From assembly GCA_015069575.1 (NCBI GenBank), contig SVIH01000005.1, positions 60,712 through 124,711 on the forward strand: 64,000 bases of DNA, read 5' to 3'. This stretch comes from Clostridiales bacterium. Its GTDB lineage: Bacteria > Bacillota > Clostridia > Christensenellales > QALW01. The notes beneath the pieces were generated by a model. The model saw nothing but the letters and a program-made list of their open reading frames with translations, made no database searches and had not been told where the DNA came from. Positions 10,532 through 18,587 of the stretch are shown here, piece after piece (positions within the stretch are counted from its first letter, which is position 1; the number at the start of each line of letters is the position of its first letter). The position numbers and the translations under genes are program-made.

Positions 10532-10681
10532 ATGGAACATATTAAGACTATTAAGACTCGTTCTTTATGCGAAAGCGCTAAAAACGGCGGTTGTGGTGAA
10601 TGCCAGACATCCTGTCAGTCCGCTTGCAAAACAAGCTGCGGTATTGCAAATCAACAGTGCGAAAATAAAAAAGAGAACTAA
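10532..10681 (+). CDS. SCIFF ranthipeptide precursor (six cysteines in forty-five)
   Basis: The 49-residue peptide is absent from the ORF track because of its size. It opens with MEHIKTIKTRSL and contains the near-invariant core GCGECQTSCQSACKTSC followed by QQCE, which identifies the SCIFF family; these peptides receive Cys-to-alpha-carbon thioether links from the adjacent radical SAM maturase. Besides the six conserved cysteines (21, 24, 28, 32, 36, 43) there is a seventh at position 13 in the leader. The RBS TTGGAGG is well placed. A terminator-like hairpin separates it from the maturase gene, which fits excess precursor over enzyme. Confidence 0.97.
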   Translation: MEHIKTIKTRSLCESAKNGGCGECQTSCQSACKTSCGIANQQCENKKEN

Positions 10682-10688
10682 TAAAAAT

Positions 10689-10714
10689 CGCCGCCTAAAA
10701 GGGCGGCTTTTTTT
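10689..10714 (+). terminator. Partial terminator/attenuator between SCIFF precursor and maturase
   Basis: GCCGCC, TAAAA loop, GGGCGGC and seven T residues form a classical intrinsic terminator. No second promoter is obvious before the maturase, so read-through is likely how it is expressed at a lower level. Confidence 0.85.
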
Positions 10715-10725
10715 AAGGAGAAAAT

Positions 10726-12099
10726 ATGATACATCAGTATAAACTTAACGGTTATAATATCGTGCTTGACGTTTGCTCAGGCGCTGTTCACGCCGTTGAT
10801 GAAATTGCCTACGATATAATTGCTTTGTTTGAAAACAATGATAAAAATTTTGTTGTAAGTGAAATCGCAAAAAAATATCCTGAACTTTCAAATAGCGAAA
10901 TTGAAGAATGTTATAATCAGGTGCTTTCTTTAAAACAAAACGGTCAGCTTTTTACAGAAGACACCTTTGAAAATATGGCAGGCGAATTAAAGCAAAAGAC
11001 TGCGGGTGTTATTAAGGCACTTTGCTTGCATATTGCCCACACCTGTAACCTTAATTGTTCGTATTGCTTTGCTTCGCAAGGTCATTACCAAGGCGAGCGC
11101 GCAGTTATGAGTTTTGAAGTTGGCAAGCGCGCCCTTGATTTTTTAATTGAAAATTCAGGCACCCGCCGTAATTTAGAGGTTGACTTTTTTGGTGGCGAAC
11201 CGTTAATGAACTTTCAGGTGGTTAAGGATCTTGTTAAGTATGCAAGAAGCATTGAAAAGGAACATAACAAGAATTTTCGTTTTACCTTAACCACAAACGG
11301 CGTTTTAATTGATGATGATGTTATTGATTTCTGCAACAAGGAAATGAGCAACGTTGTTTTAAGCCTTGATGGCAGAAAAGAGGTCCACGACCGTTTTCGT
11401 GTGGATTACAATAACAAAGGTAGTTACGATAAGATTGTGCCCAAGTTCAAAAAACTTGTTCAGGCAAGGGGCAACAAAAACTATTATATGCGTGGTACTT
11501 TCACCCACCATAACCCTGACTTTTTAGAAGATATTAAGGCTATGCTTGATTTAGGTTTTACTGAATTAAGTATGGAGCCTGTTGTTACTAAAAAAGGCGA
11601 GCCTTCTGAATTAACTGATGAAGACCTTCCCGTTGTTTTAAAGCAGTACGAGGACCTTGCAAAGTTAATGCTTAAAAAAGATAAAGAAAACAAGCCTTTT
11701 ACTTTCTATCACTATATGATTGATTTAACTGAAGGCCCCTGTATTTATAAAAGAATTTCAGGCTGCGGTTCAGGAACGGAATATATGGCGGTTACCCCTT
11801 GGGGCGACCTTTATCCCTGCCATCAGTTTGTTGGGGATGAAAAGTTTAAGTTAGGCGATATTTTTAATGGCGTAAACAATAAAAAAATCATTGACGAATT
11901 TTTATCCTGTAATGTTTATGCTAGGAAAGATTGTAAAGATTGTTGGGCAAAATTATACTGTTCAGGCGGTTGTGCCGCCAACGCTTACCACGCCACAGGA
12001 AAGATTACAGGCGTTTATGATTACGGTTGTAAACTTTTTAAAAAGCGTATGGAATGTGCAATTATGGTTCAGGTTACCCGTATTTTAGGTGATGAATAA
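10726..12099 (+). CDS. SCIFF radical SAM maturase (thioether cross-link forming, CteB type)
   Basis: The 457-residue enzyme has an N-terminal RRE-like leader-binding region (1-90), the radical SAM motif C107-x3-C-x2-C114 (CNLNCSYCFA), the TIM-barrel GGEP block (FFGGEPLMNF), and a C-terminal SPASM region (CGSGTEYMAV...YPCHQF...CKDCWAKLYCSGGC) for two auxiliary [4Fe-4S] clusters. Members of this family install sactionine/ranthionine thioethers in SCIFF. The start follows TTAAGGAG. It lies directly after its precursor, and its stop abuts the start of the decarboxylase gene (TAA then ATG with no gap), so those two are translationally coupled. Confidence 0.97.
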   Translation: MIHQYKLNGYNIVLDVCSGAVHAVDEIAYDIIALFENNDKNFVVSEIAKKYPELSNSEIEECYNQVLSLKQNGQLFTEDTFENMAGELKQKTAGVIKALCLHIAHTCNLNCSYCFASQGHYQGERAVMSFEVGKRALDFLIENSGTRRNLEVDFFGGEPLMNFQVVKDLVKYARSIEKEHNKNFRFTLTTNGVLIDDDVIDFCNKEMSNVVLSLDGRKEVHDRFRVDYNNKGSYDKIVPKFKKLVQARGNKNYYMRGTFTHHNPDFLEDIKAMLDLGFTELSMEPVVTKKGEPSELTDEDLPVVLKQYEDLAKLMLKKDKENKPFTFYHYMIDLTEGPCIYKRISGCGSGTEYMAVTPWGDLYPCHQFVGDEKFKLGDIFNGVNNKKIIDEFLSCNVYARKDCKDCWAKLYCSGGCAANAYHATGKITGVYDYGCKLFKKRMECAIMVQVTRILGDE

Positions 12100-13425
12100 A
12101 TGAACACCCCTATCTGTGATTTTGTTAAAAATTACATATCTAAAAAACCGTTAAGGTTTCATATGCCCGGGCATAAAGGCAAAAACCTTTTAGGCTTTGA
12201 AAAATATGATATAACGGAAATTAACGGTGCCGATAGTTTATTTCAGGCTAAAAGTATTATTAAGGAAAGCGAAAATAACGCAAGCAAGATTTTTAATGCA
12301 CATACTTTTTATTCTTGCGAAGGCTCTTCCCTTTCAATTAAAGCAATGGTTTATCTTGCGCTTTTGTGGGGCAGGGAAAACAACCGTGCGCCCTTAATCT
12401 TGGCAGGCAGGAACGCCCACAAAAGTTTTTTAAATGCATGTGCATTAAACGATACAGATGTTTTATGGCTTAAATCCAAAGAAGAATCATATCTTTCCTG
12501 TAATATTGATATTGATTTTTTAGAAGATTATTTAAAATCAGCCAAAGTGTTACCTTGCGCGGTTTATATTACAAGCCCTGATTATTTAGGCAATATTACT
12601 GATTTATGCACGATTGCTCAAATATGCAAAAAATATAAAGTGCTATTTTTGGTTGATAACGCACACGGTGCTTACCTTAATTTTTTAAATATGCATCCAT
12701 TAAATTTTGGCGCAGATTTAGTCTGCGATTCAGCACATAAAACCTTGCCTGTTTTAACAGGTGGCGGATACTTGCATATTTCAAAAAAAGCACCTAAAAC
12801 AATAAAAAACAATGTTAAAGATGCATTAAGTTTATTTGCTTCAACTTCTCCATCTTATTTAATTTTACAATCCCTGGATAAGTTTAACGGGCAAACTGAA
12901 AAGTTTAAAAAAGAACTTAATTCCATTTTACCCCATATTGAAAATGCAAAAAATGTTTTAACAAAAAGCGGCTATACTCTTTATGGAAATGAGCCTTTAA
13001 AATTAACCATTAAAACCAAACTTTATGGATATTTGGGCACAGAGTTTTCGTCAATTTTAGAAAAGCAAAATATCTTTTGCGAATTTTCCGATCCCGATTT
13101 TTGCGTATTTATGCTAACCTTAAACAAAAGAGAATTGCAAAAACTAGTTAAAACGCTTTTAAAAATCAAACAGAAATCACCCATTGAAAAAACACCCCCC
13201 GTTTTAGCGGAAACTGAAAAAGTTTTAAGTCCAAGAGAAGCATTATTTTCACCTTGTGAAACCGTAAAAATTAAAAATGCGCTAAACAGAATTCTGGCTA
13301 TGCCATCAGTTTCTTGCCCCCCTGCAGTGCCGATAATTTCTTTAGGCGAAAAGATTAACGAAAGCGCAATAGAAGCATTTAAGTATTATGGCATTAAGGA
13401 AGTTAAAGTAACAAAAGAAGGTTAA
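12100..13425 (+). CDS. Orn/Lys/Arg decarboxylase-family PLP enzyme
   Basis: The 441-residue fold-type I PLP enzyme starts with the family motif FHMPGHKGK (20-28), has the PLP-pocket DNAHG (186-190) and the Schiff-base lysine K214 in CDSAHKTLP. It belongs to the group that includes SpeA/YaaO-type arginine or lysine decarboxylases of Bacillota, which lack the N-terminal wing domain. Substrate specificity cannot be read from sequence alone. The start codon touches the maturase stop; it may be a SCIFF-locus passenger or a genuine partner. The stop codon lies in the loop region of its own terminator. Confidence 0.88.
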   Translation: MNTPICDFVKNYISKKPLRFHMPGHKGKNLLGFEKYDITEINGADSLFQAKSIIKESENNASKIFNAHTFYSCEGSSLSIKAMVYLALLWGRENNRAPLILAGRNAHKSFLNACALNDTDVLWLKSKEESYLSCNIDIDFLEDYLKSAKVLPCAVYITSPDYLGNITDLCTIAQICKKYKVLFLVDNAHGAYLNFLNMHPLNFGADLVCDSAHKTLPVLTGGGYLHISKKAPKTIKNNVKDALSLFASTSPSYLILQSLDKFNGQTEKFKKELNSILPHIENAKNVLTKSGYTLYGNEPLKLTIKTKLYGYLGTEFSSILEKQNIFCEFSDPDFCVFMLTLNKRELQKLVKTLLKIKQKSPIEKTPPVLAETEKVLSPREALFSPCETVKIKNALNRILAMPSVSCPPAVPIISLGEKINESAIEAFKYYGIKEVKVTKEG

Positions 13426-13441
13426 AAACCTTCTTTTTTAT
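13413..13441 (+). terminator. Intrinsic terminator overlapping the decarboxylase stop codon
   Basis: The stem AAGAAGG/CCTTCTT has a T run. The TAA stop codon falls inside the loop. Confidence 0.85.
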
Positions 13442-13507
13442 TTTTCATTTGTGTTTTATGATTAATTGTGCTAAAATCAATATATACTTAATTTTAAGGA
13501 GACCTTT

Positions 13508-14698
13508 ATGGATTATTATTTCACACCCCAGGCAGATAAATTAAAACCTTCTGCAATAAGAGAAATTTTAAAACTTTCTTCCGCCCCTGATATTATTCCT
13601 TTTTCAGCAGGCAACCCTTCGCCCGAAGCATTTCCTACTGAAATTGTTGAAAAAATTACTACTGATATTTTAAAGGAAAATCCTATCGGTGCCCTTCAAT
13701 ATTCAGTTACCGAAGGATATATGCCTTTAAGAGATTATTTAAAAAAATATATGCAGGAAAAATATCAAACAGGCACCAATGACGATGATATTTTAATTAC
13801 ATGTGGCGCACAACAGGTTATGAGCCTTAGCGCAAACGCTTTAGCCGGTGTTGGCGATACTATTTTGTGCGAAAGCCCAAGTTTTGTTGGTTCACTTAAC
13901 GCTTTAAAACTTTCAGGCGCTAATTTAGTTGGTATTCCCATGGAAGAAGACGGTATGGATATTTCCGCTTTGGAAAAAGCAATAAAAGAAAATAAAAACA
14001 TTCGTCTTTTATATATTATTCCTAATTTTCAGAACCCAACAGGGATTACAACTTCTTTAGAAAAGCGCCAAAAAATTTATGATTTAGCTAAAAAGCACGG
14101 CTTTTTAATTGTTGAAGACAACCCGTATGGTGACCTTTACTTTGATGAAGCGCCACCTGCAACAATTAAGAGTATGGATAAAGATGGCATTGTTATTTAT
14201 GCAGGCTCATTTTCTAAAGTACTTGCGCCCGGTCTTCGTGTTGGTTGGTGTATCGCACCTAAAAACTTAATTGCAAAATTTACTGCAATTAAACAAACAC
14301 AAGATGTTCATTCAAATATTTTGGCGCAGATGATTGCATACAAATTCATTACTGAATATGATTTTGAAAGCCACCTTGAAAAATTACGCGCTTTGTATGT
14401 AAAAAAAGCAAAACTCTGCTTTGATTTAATGGATAAACATCTTGCCCCTGAAATTGAGTTTCAAAAGGCAAAAGGCGGTTTGTTTGCCTGGTGTAAGTTA
14501 CCCGAAAATGTTGATATGCCAGAATTCTGCACAACTGCAGTTAAGGAATATAAAACTGCTATTGTACCGGGTTCAGCCTTTGATATTGCGCCATGCAAAA
14601 ATCAGTATTTCCGCATAAACTATTCTACCCCAACAGACGAACAAATAATTAAGGGTATGGCTAATTTAGAACAACTTAAATTACAGATCTTAAAGTGA
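13508..14698 (+). CDS. PLP-dependent class I/II aminotransferase (2-aminoadipate/MocR-like subfamily)
   Basis: The 396-residue fold-type I aminotransferase shows FSAGNPSPE near the N-terminus, NPTG at 176-179, the PLP-stacking Tyr in NPYGDLYF, the Schiff-base lysine K237 in SFSKVLAPGLRVGW, and the C-terminal Arg in YFRINYSTP. This pattern is typical of LysN/aromatic-type transaminases with broad specificity. It lacks an N-terminal GntR domain, so it is an enzyme rather than a MocR regulator. Good RBS AAGGAG. It is followed nine bases later by the HD-domain gene, so the two form an operon. Confidence 0.9.
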   Translation: MDYYFTPQADKLKPSAIREILKLSSAPDIIPFSAGNPSPEAFPTEIVEKITTDILKENPIGALQYSVTEGYMPLRDYLKKYMQEKYQTGTNDDDILITCGAQQVMSLSANALAGVGDTILCESPSFVGSLNALKLSGANLVGIPMEEDGMDISALEKAIKENKNIRLLYIIPNFQNPTGITTSLEKRQKIYDLAKKHGFLIVEDNPYGDLYFDEAPPATIKSMDKDGIVIYAGSFSKVLAPGLRVGWCIAPKNLIAKFTAIKQTQDVHSNILAQMIAYKFITEYDFESHLEKLRALYVKKAKLCFDLMDKHLAPEIEFQKAKGGLFAWCKLPENVDMPEFCTTAVKEYKTAIVPGSAFDIAPCKNQYFRINYSTPTDEQIIKGMANLEQLKLQILK

Positions 14699-14707
14699 GG
14701 AAAATCA

Positions 14708-15367
14708 TTGATAACTTTTGAAGATATACAAAACGATAAAAATATTAAAGTTTATATTACTGAGGCCGATAGCGCATTAAAGGCTTTAGGTTATACTGAA
14801 CATAGTTTTGCCCATGTTACAAAGGTAGCGCTTTTAGCGGGTGAGATACTTGAAACCCTTAGCTTTGATAAACGCCATATTGAACTTGCAAAAATTGCAG
14901 GATTTCTTCATGACATAGGAAATCTTATTAACCGCCACAACCACGCGTTAAGCGGTGCGCAAATGGCTTTTCGAATACTTGATCACCTGGATATGCCCCC
15001 TGAAGATGTTGCAATGATAGTTTCTGCAACAGGCAACCACGATGAAGATACAGGTTTCCCTGTAAACAGTATTGCTGCAGCTTTAATTCTTGCTGATAAA
15101 TCAGATGTAAGAAGATCCCGTGTGCGCAACACGGATATTCCGTCATTTGATATACACGACCGTGTTAATTATTCTGTTGAAAAATCCCAACTGATTATTA
15201 ACAAAGATAAAACTGAAATAACTTTGTTTCTTGATATTGATACTTCTTTAAGCAGCATTATGGATTATTTTGAAATTTTTCTTGATAGAATGGTGCTGTG
15301 CCGCAAAGCTGCGGAAGTTTTAAACCTAAAATTTAATCTTATTATCAACGGGCAGACGATAATGTAA
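14708..15367 (+). CDS. HD-domain phosphohydrolase, 219 aa
   Basis: The TTG start is supported by GTGAGG just upstream and by lack of a better in-frame start. The HD signature is complete: His36 (HSFAHVTKVALLAG), HD at 68-69 (GFLHDIGN), further His residues in RHNHALSG, and the later GNHDEDTG. The fold acts on nucleotides, cyclic nucleotides or phosphate esters; the substrate is unknown here. It is the second gene after the aminotransferase and ends at a perfect terminator. I prefer the TTG because the domain begins only 30 residues in. Confidence 0.85.
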   Translation: MITFEDIQNDKNIKVYITEADSALKALGYTEHSFAHVTKVALLAGEILETLSFDKRHIELAKIAGFLHDIGNLINRHNHALSGAQMAFRILDHLDMPPEDVAMIVSATGNHDEDTGFPVNSIAAALILADKSDVRRSRVRNTDIPSFDIHDRVNYSVEKSQLIINKDKTEITLFLDIDTSLSSIMDYFEIFLDRMVLCRKAAEVLNLKFNLIINGQTIM

Positions 15368-15370
15368 AAA

Positions 15371-15407
15371 AAGAACTATGATGTTTCGGTTCATCATAGT
15401 TCTTTTG
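15371..15407 (+). terminator. Intrinsic terminator after the HD gene
   Basis: A 13-bp perfect stem, AAGAACTATGATG/CATCATAGTTCTT, is followed by T-rich sequence. Confidence 0.9.
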
Positions 15408-15410
15408 TTT

Positions 15411-16165
15411 TTAATAGGCCTCTGATAATTTAGCAATTATCCTTAACAATTCCTTTGAATATTCCAATGCTTCATTGGTATCTTCTATTTCTAATTCAAT
15501 TTCATCAGCGCGTTCAGCCCACTCTGTCATTTCGGTAACTAACTCCATATATTCATTAAGCAACGCCATATCGGTGGGATTATTTTGATATTTTTTACTG
15601 ATATCTATATATTTATTAACCAGTCTTCGTAATCTTTTAAAAACTGCCGCCAATCACTTTTTTCTGTTGTGTTAACATTGTTGTTTATTGGCTGTGAAGT
15701 AGCTTGTGCTGTTGCCGTAGCTTGTGCTGTTGCCGTAGCTTGTGCTGTTGCCGTAGCCTGTGCTGTTGCGGCAGGCTCTTCTGTTTTTTTAGGTATTTCC
15801 TGACTATCAGATGTTTTTATAAGATATAACTTTAATCTATATCCATCATCAAGACAAAGTTTCTCATCAACAAAAGTGAGTTGCTCACCATCTAACACAA
15901 TACAGTCTTCTGTTTTAAACCAATCAACCAGGTCATCATATTCCCCATCAAATATGTAAGCCTTACCACCTTCTTTAAAAATAATATAAAAATTGGTAAA
16001 ATCTTCATCTTCCATATTGTTCCACTCAGTAATAGTAAATTTTGAACCTTCGTATTCAATAAATTCTACTTTCCAAGTTCCTTCAATACTGTCTTTCTTT
16101 TCTCCGCAAGCTGCAAATGATATTGCAAGTATAGCTACAAGCAACATGGTTAAAATTTTTTTCAT
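15411..16165 (-). pseudogene. DUF6591-like lipoprotein gene split by a one-base frameshift
   Basis: Two ORFs (15605-16165 and 15411-15653) overlap and together make one protein. The upstream part starts MKKILTMLL with lipobox SFAAC, preceded by GGAGG at good spacing (the track start at 16414 is too far upstream). It then has a globular region, four TATAQA-type repeats and the beginning of a C-terminal helical domain (SDWRQFLKDYEDW). The downstream frame continues that domain without a start of its own (NKYIDISKKYQNNPTDMALL...). One G added at the GG/CC of 15620-15621 restores DWVNKYID in frame. From memory the domain matches DUF6591. This is either a true lesion or a sequencing/assembly error. 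Confidence 0.85.
15700..15771 (-). repeat. Four tandem 18-bp repeats encoding Ala-Thr-Gln linker
   Basis: TAGCTTGTGCTGTTGCCG is present three times exactly and a fourth time with two or three changes. It encodes a low-complexity (A/T)-Q-A-T linker in the lipoprotein. It is prone to copy-number change by slippage. Confidence 0.95.
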
Positions 16166-16236
16166 CGTGGTTTCCTCCAAAAAAATAAAAAAGTGCGCAA
16201 GCAGAGCCCACGCACCGAAAAACGCACGCCCTACTG

Positions 16237-16353
16237 TTGCGACACAATTTCCACGTACTACAAGTATGCGAAAAAGAGCATATGCATTTTTACCATTAGT
16301 TAAAATGCACATACTTGCAAAAAAATATACGTGGTTATTTAATTGTGTCGCAA
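16237..16353. repeat. 117-bp imperfect palindrome, MITE-like
   Basis: Outer arms TTGCGACACAATT/AATTGTGTCGCAA are perfect. Moving inward, CCACGTA/TACGTGG, CAAGTATG/CATACTTG and TGCATTTTTA/TAAAATGCA pair in order, leaving a short ACCATTAGT-like loop. The element sits about 70 bp upstream of the lipoprotein gene start. I see no clear target-site duplication. Confidence 0.75.
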
Positions 16354-16415
16354 AATCATTATAACATGTTTTTTGCAGTGTTGTAAACATATTTTTATTA
16401 CAAAATTTCATCATA

Positions 16416-16460
16416 CAAACAACCCCAAAAAAGACAGTTCTTTTGGGGGGTTGTTTTTTT
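16416..16460 (-). terminator. Terminator at the 3' end of the Rnf operon
   Basis: AACAACCCC...GGGGTTGTT, with an extra inner pairing of AAAA/TTTT, is flanked by A/T runs and located just beyond the rnfB stop. Confidence 0.8.
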
Positions 16461-16468
16461 AATATTCT

Positions 16469-17275
16469 TTATTTTATTAACATAAGCAAATCAATGCACT
16501 TTTTGGGGCAGGCATCTTTACATATGCCACAACCTGTACATTTTAAAGGATCAACTGTTGCTAAAAAGTTTTCTACTGTTATTGCGCTTTCAGGACATTC
16601 TTTTTGACATTTTCCACAACCAATACAACTTACTTTGCAACTTTTTTGTGCAGCAGCACCTTTTTCTTTGTTTTTGCACATTACATATGCTTGTTTTTTA
16701 TTGGCTTCAATTAAAGAAATAAGTCCTTTAGGGCAAGCATTTATGCATTTTGTACAAGCACCGCATTTTGAAATATCTATTTTTGCAATGCCATCACAAA
16801 TAAAAATAGCACCATTATCGCATGCCGAAATACAATCACCATAACCAAGGCAACCATAAACGCATGTTTTTTGACCGCCCATCATTAAATGGGCTGCTTT
16901 ACAAGATTTTATTCCTGAATATTCTACCTTTTGCGGCGCAACATTACAATTACCTTTACAGGCAACAACAGCAACTAAAGGTTTGATTTCTTCTGCTTTT
17001 TTGCCTGTAATTTCAGCAATTTCATTAGCAACATCATTTCCGCCCGGAGTACAAAGTGATATATTCTGTGTTTCGCCTTTTGATATTGCCTGTGCATATC
17101 CATCACAACCTGAATACCCACACGCACCGCAGTTAGCGCCGGGCAAACATTCCCTTACTTTTTCTTCAATTTCGTCTTTTTTAACACCAAAAACGCTTGA
17201 AGCAAAAGATAATCCAACGCCTATTATTAACCCAATAAGAGAGACAATAACAACTGCTAATATGATTTCTTCCAT
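16469..17275 (-). CDS. rnfB: Rnf complex subunit RnfB, multi-iron-sulfur electron entry protein
   Basis: The 268-residue protein has an N-terminal membrane helix (about 4-27), the four-Cys cluster region CGACGYSGCDGYA characteristic of RnfB, a central Cys-rich ferredoxin-like block, and C-terminal CxxCxxCxxxCP motifs (CIGCGKCQKECP, CTGCGICKDACP). In the Rnf complex it accepts electrons from reduced ferredoxin on the cytoplasmic side, driving Na+ or H+ export with NAD+ as final acceptor. It is the last gene of the operon, with RBS AAGGGGGG and ATG. It is shorter than acetogen RnfB but has the full cluster set. Confidence 0.96.
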   Translation of the reverse strand: MEEIILAVVIVSLIGLIIGVGLSFASSVFGVKKDEIEEKVRECLPGANCGACGYSGCDGYAQAISKGETQNISLCTPGGNDVANEIAEITGKKAEEIKPLVAVVACKGNCNVAPQKVEYSGIKSCKAAHLMMGGQKTCVYGCLGYGDCISACDNGAIFICDGIAKIDISKCGACTKCINACPKGLISLIEANKKQAYVMCKNKEKGAAAQKSCKVSCIGCGKCQKECPESAITVENFLATVDPLKCTGCGICKDACPKKCIDLLMLIK

Positions 17276-17289
17276 TTATCTGTCCCCCC

Positions 17290-17877
17290 TTACAAAAAGA
17301 TACCTTCCACAATGCCTGAAAATCCCATAAATGAAACTGAAACAAGGCTTGCGGCAATTAATGTTATAGGAAGTCCTTTTAAAAATTCAGGAACATCACT
17401 GCTTTCTATTTTACTGCGCACCCCTGAAAACATAATCATTGCAACCATAAATCCTACGCCTGCGCCAAGGGAAGAAAACATTGATTCCATAAAATTATAG
17501 CCTTGTGAAACATTTAAAAGAACCACGCCAAGCACTGCGCAGTTAGTTGTAATTAACGGAAGATATATCCCAAGCGCATTATATAATGATGGAATATATT
17601 TTTTTAAAAGTATTTCAACAAGCTGAACAAGTGCAGCAATAACAAGAATAAATACTATGGTTTGTAAGTAAGCATACTTTTGGCCTAAAACAAACTGATT
17701 TATAGGATAACATACCGCTGTTGAAACTGCCATAACAAATATAACAGCAACACTCATACCCATAGCAGTATTAAGTTTTTTTGAAACACCTAAAAACGGA
17801 CAGATACCTAAAAACTGCGCTAAAACAAAGTTTTCAGTTAATATGCCTGTTAAAAGAATTGAAAATAATATTTTCAT
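17290..17877 (-). CDS. rnfA: Rnf complex membrane subunit RnfA
   Basis: The 195-residue integral membrane protein has six predicted transmembrane helices and starts MKILFSILLTGILTENFVLAQFLGICPFLGVSKK, a hallmark of RnfA/NqrE. The Cys in the GICPF segment and its inverted-topology partner in RnfE/NqrD bind an intramembrane Fe-S centre in this family. The start overlaps the rnfE stop, so the two are translationally coupled. Confidence 0.96.
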   Translation of the reverse strand: MKILFSILLTGILTENFVLAQFLGICPFLGVSKKLNTAMGMSVAVIFVMAVSTAVCYPINQFVLGQKYAYLQTIVFILVIAALVQLVEILLKKYIPSLYNALGIYLPLITTNCAVLGVVLLNVSQGYNFMESMFSSLGAGVGFMVAMIMFSGVRSKIESSDVPEFLKGLPITLIAASLVSVSFMGFSGIVEGIFL

Positions 17878-18587
17878 TAAATTTCACTCTCCTTTTCAGC
17901 GCATACTTTATTGCAATTATCTTTCATGGGGCATCCTGTACAGGCAAGCTCTGCCTTTGGTTTTCCCTTTTTTTGTGCAAAAGCATTAACCACAGCCATG
18001 AGAATACCAAACACAAAAAAGCCACCTGGCGGAAGAATAAATATAAGCAACGGATTTTCCTTTAAAAAAGGAATTTCAAATTTTAATCCTTCAACATAAC
18101 TTGTTAAATCTATTACCCCTGCGCCAAGCACTTCGCGAATAATTCCCATACACATTAATGCTGCAGTAAATCCAATTCCCATACCTAAGCCATCAAAAAG
18201 AGATGCTAAAACAGGATTTTTGCCTGCAAATGCTTCTGCCCTGCCTAAAATTATACAGTTTACAACTATCAAAGGCAAATACACCCCCAGTTGCGCATCA
18301 AGGAACGGAACAAAAGCCTTAACAAGCATCTGTATTATTGTAACAAACGAAGCGATAACAACTATGTACGCAGGTATTCTTACTTTTTGCGGAATCACTT
18401 TTCTTAACATCGATATAACAACATTCGAGCATGCAAGTACCAATGTTGCCGCAATTCCCATGCCTATCGCGGAAGAAAGACTTGTTGTAACTGCAAGTGT
18501 TGGGCAAGTACCTAAAACAAGCCTTAAAACAGGGTTTTCTTTTATTATGCCTTTAGAAAACTCTTTGGCTAACGATTTTTCTGCCAT
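17877..18587 (-). CDS. rnfE: Rnf complex membrane subunit RnfE
   Basis: The 236-residue membrane protein is homologous to RnfA/NqrD, with KGIIKENPVLRLVLGTCPTLAVT at the N-terminus (the Cys-containing half-helix), GVYLPLIVVNCIILGRAEAFA in the middle and six helices. The C-terminal tail is unusual: it ends with a Cys-rich CTGCPMKDNCNKVCAEKE segment after a Lys-rich stretch, which may bind a metal or Fe-S cluster on the cytoplasmic face. It overlaps rnfG by one base and rnfA by one base. Confidence 0.95.
   Translation of the reverse strand: MAEKSLAKEFSKGIIKENPVLRLVLGTCPTLAVTTSLSSAIGMGIAATLVLACSNVVISMLRKVIPQKVRIPAYIVVIASFVTIIQMLVKAFVPFLDAQLGVYLPLIVVNCIILGRAEAFAGKNPVLASLFDGLGMGIGFTAALMCMGIIREVLGAGVIDLTSYVEGLKFEIPFLKENPLLIFILPPGGFFVFGILMAVVNAFAQKKGKPKAELACTGCPMKDNCNKVCAEKESEI

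Noticed and set aside
16166-16414. Upstream extension of the lipoprotein gene
   Set aside because: The 83 extra residues precede a clear lipoprotein signal peptide and translate the palindromic repeat; GGAGG lies before the ATG at 16165.
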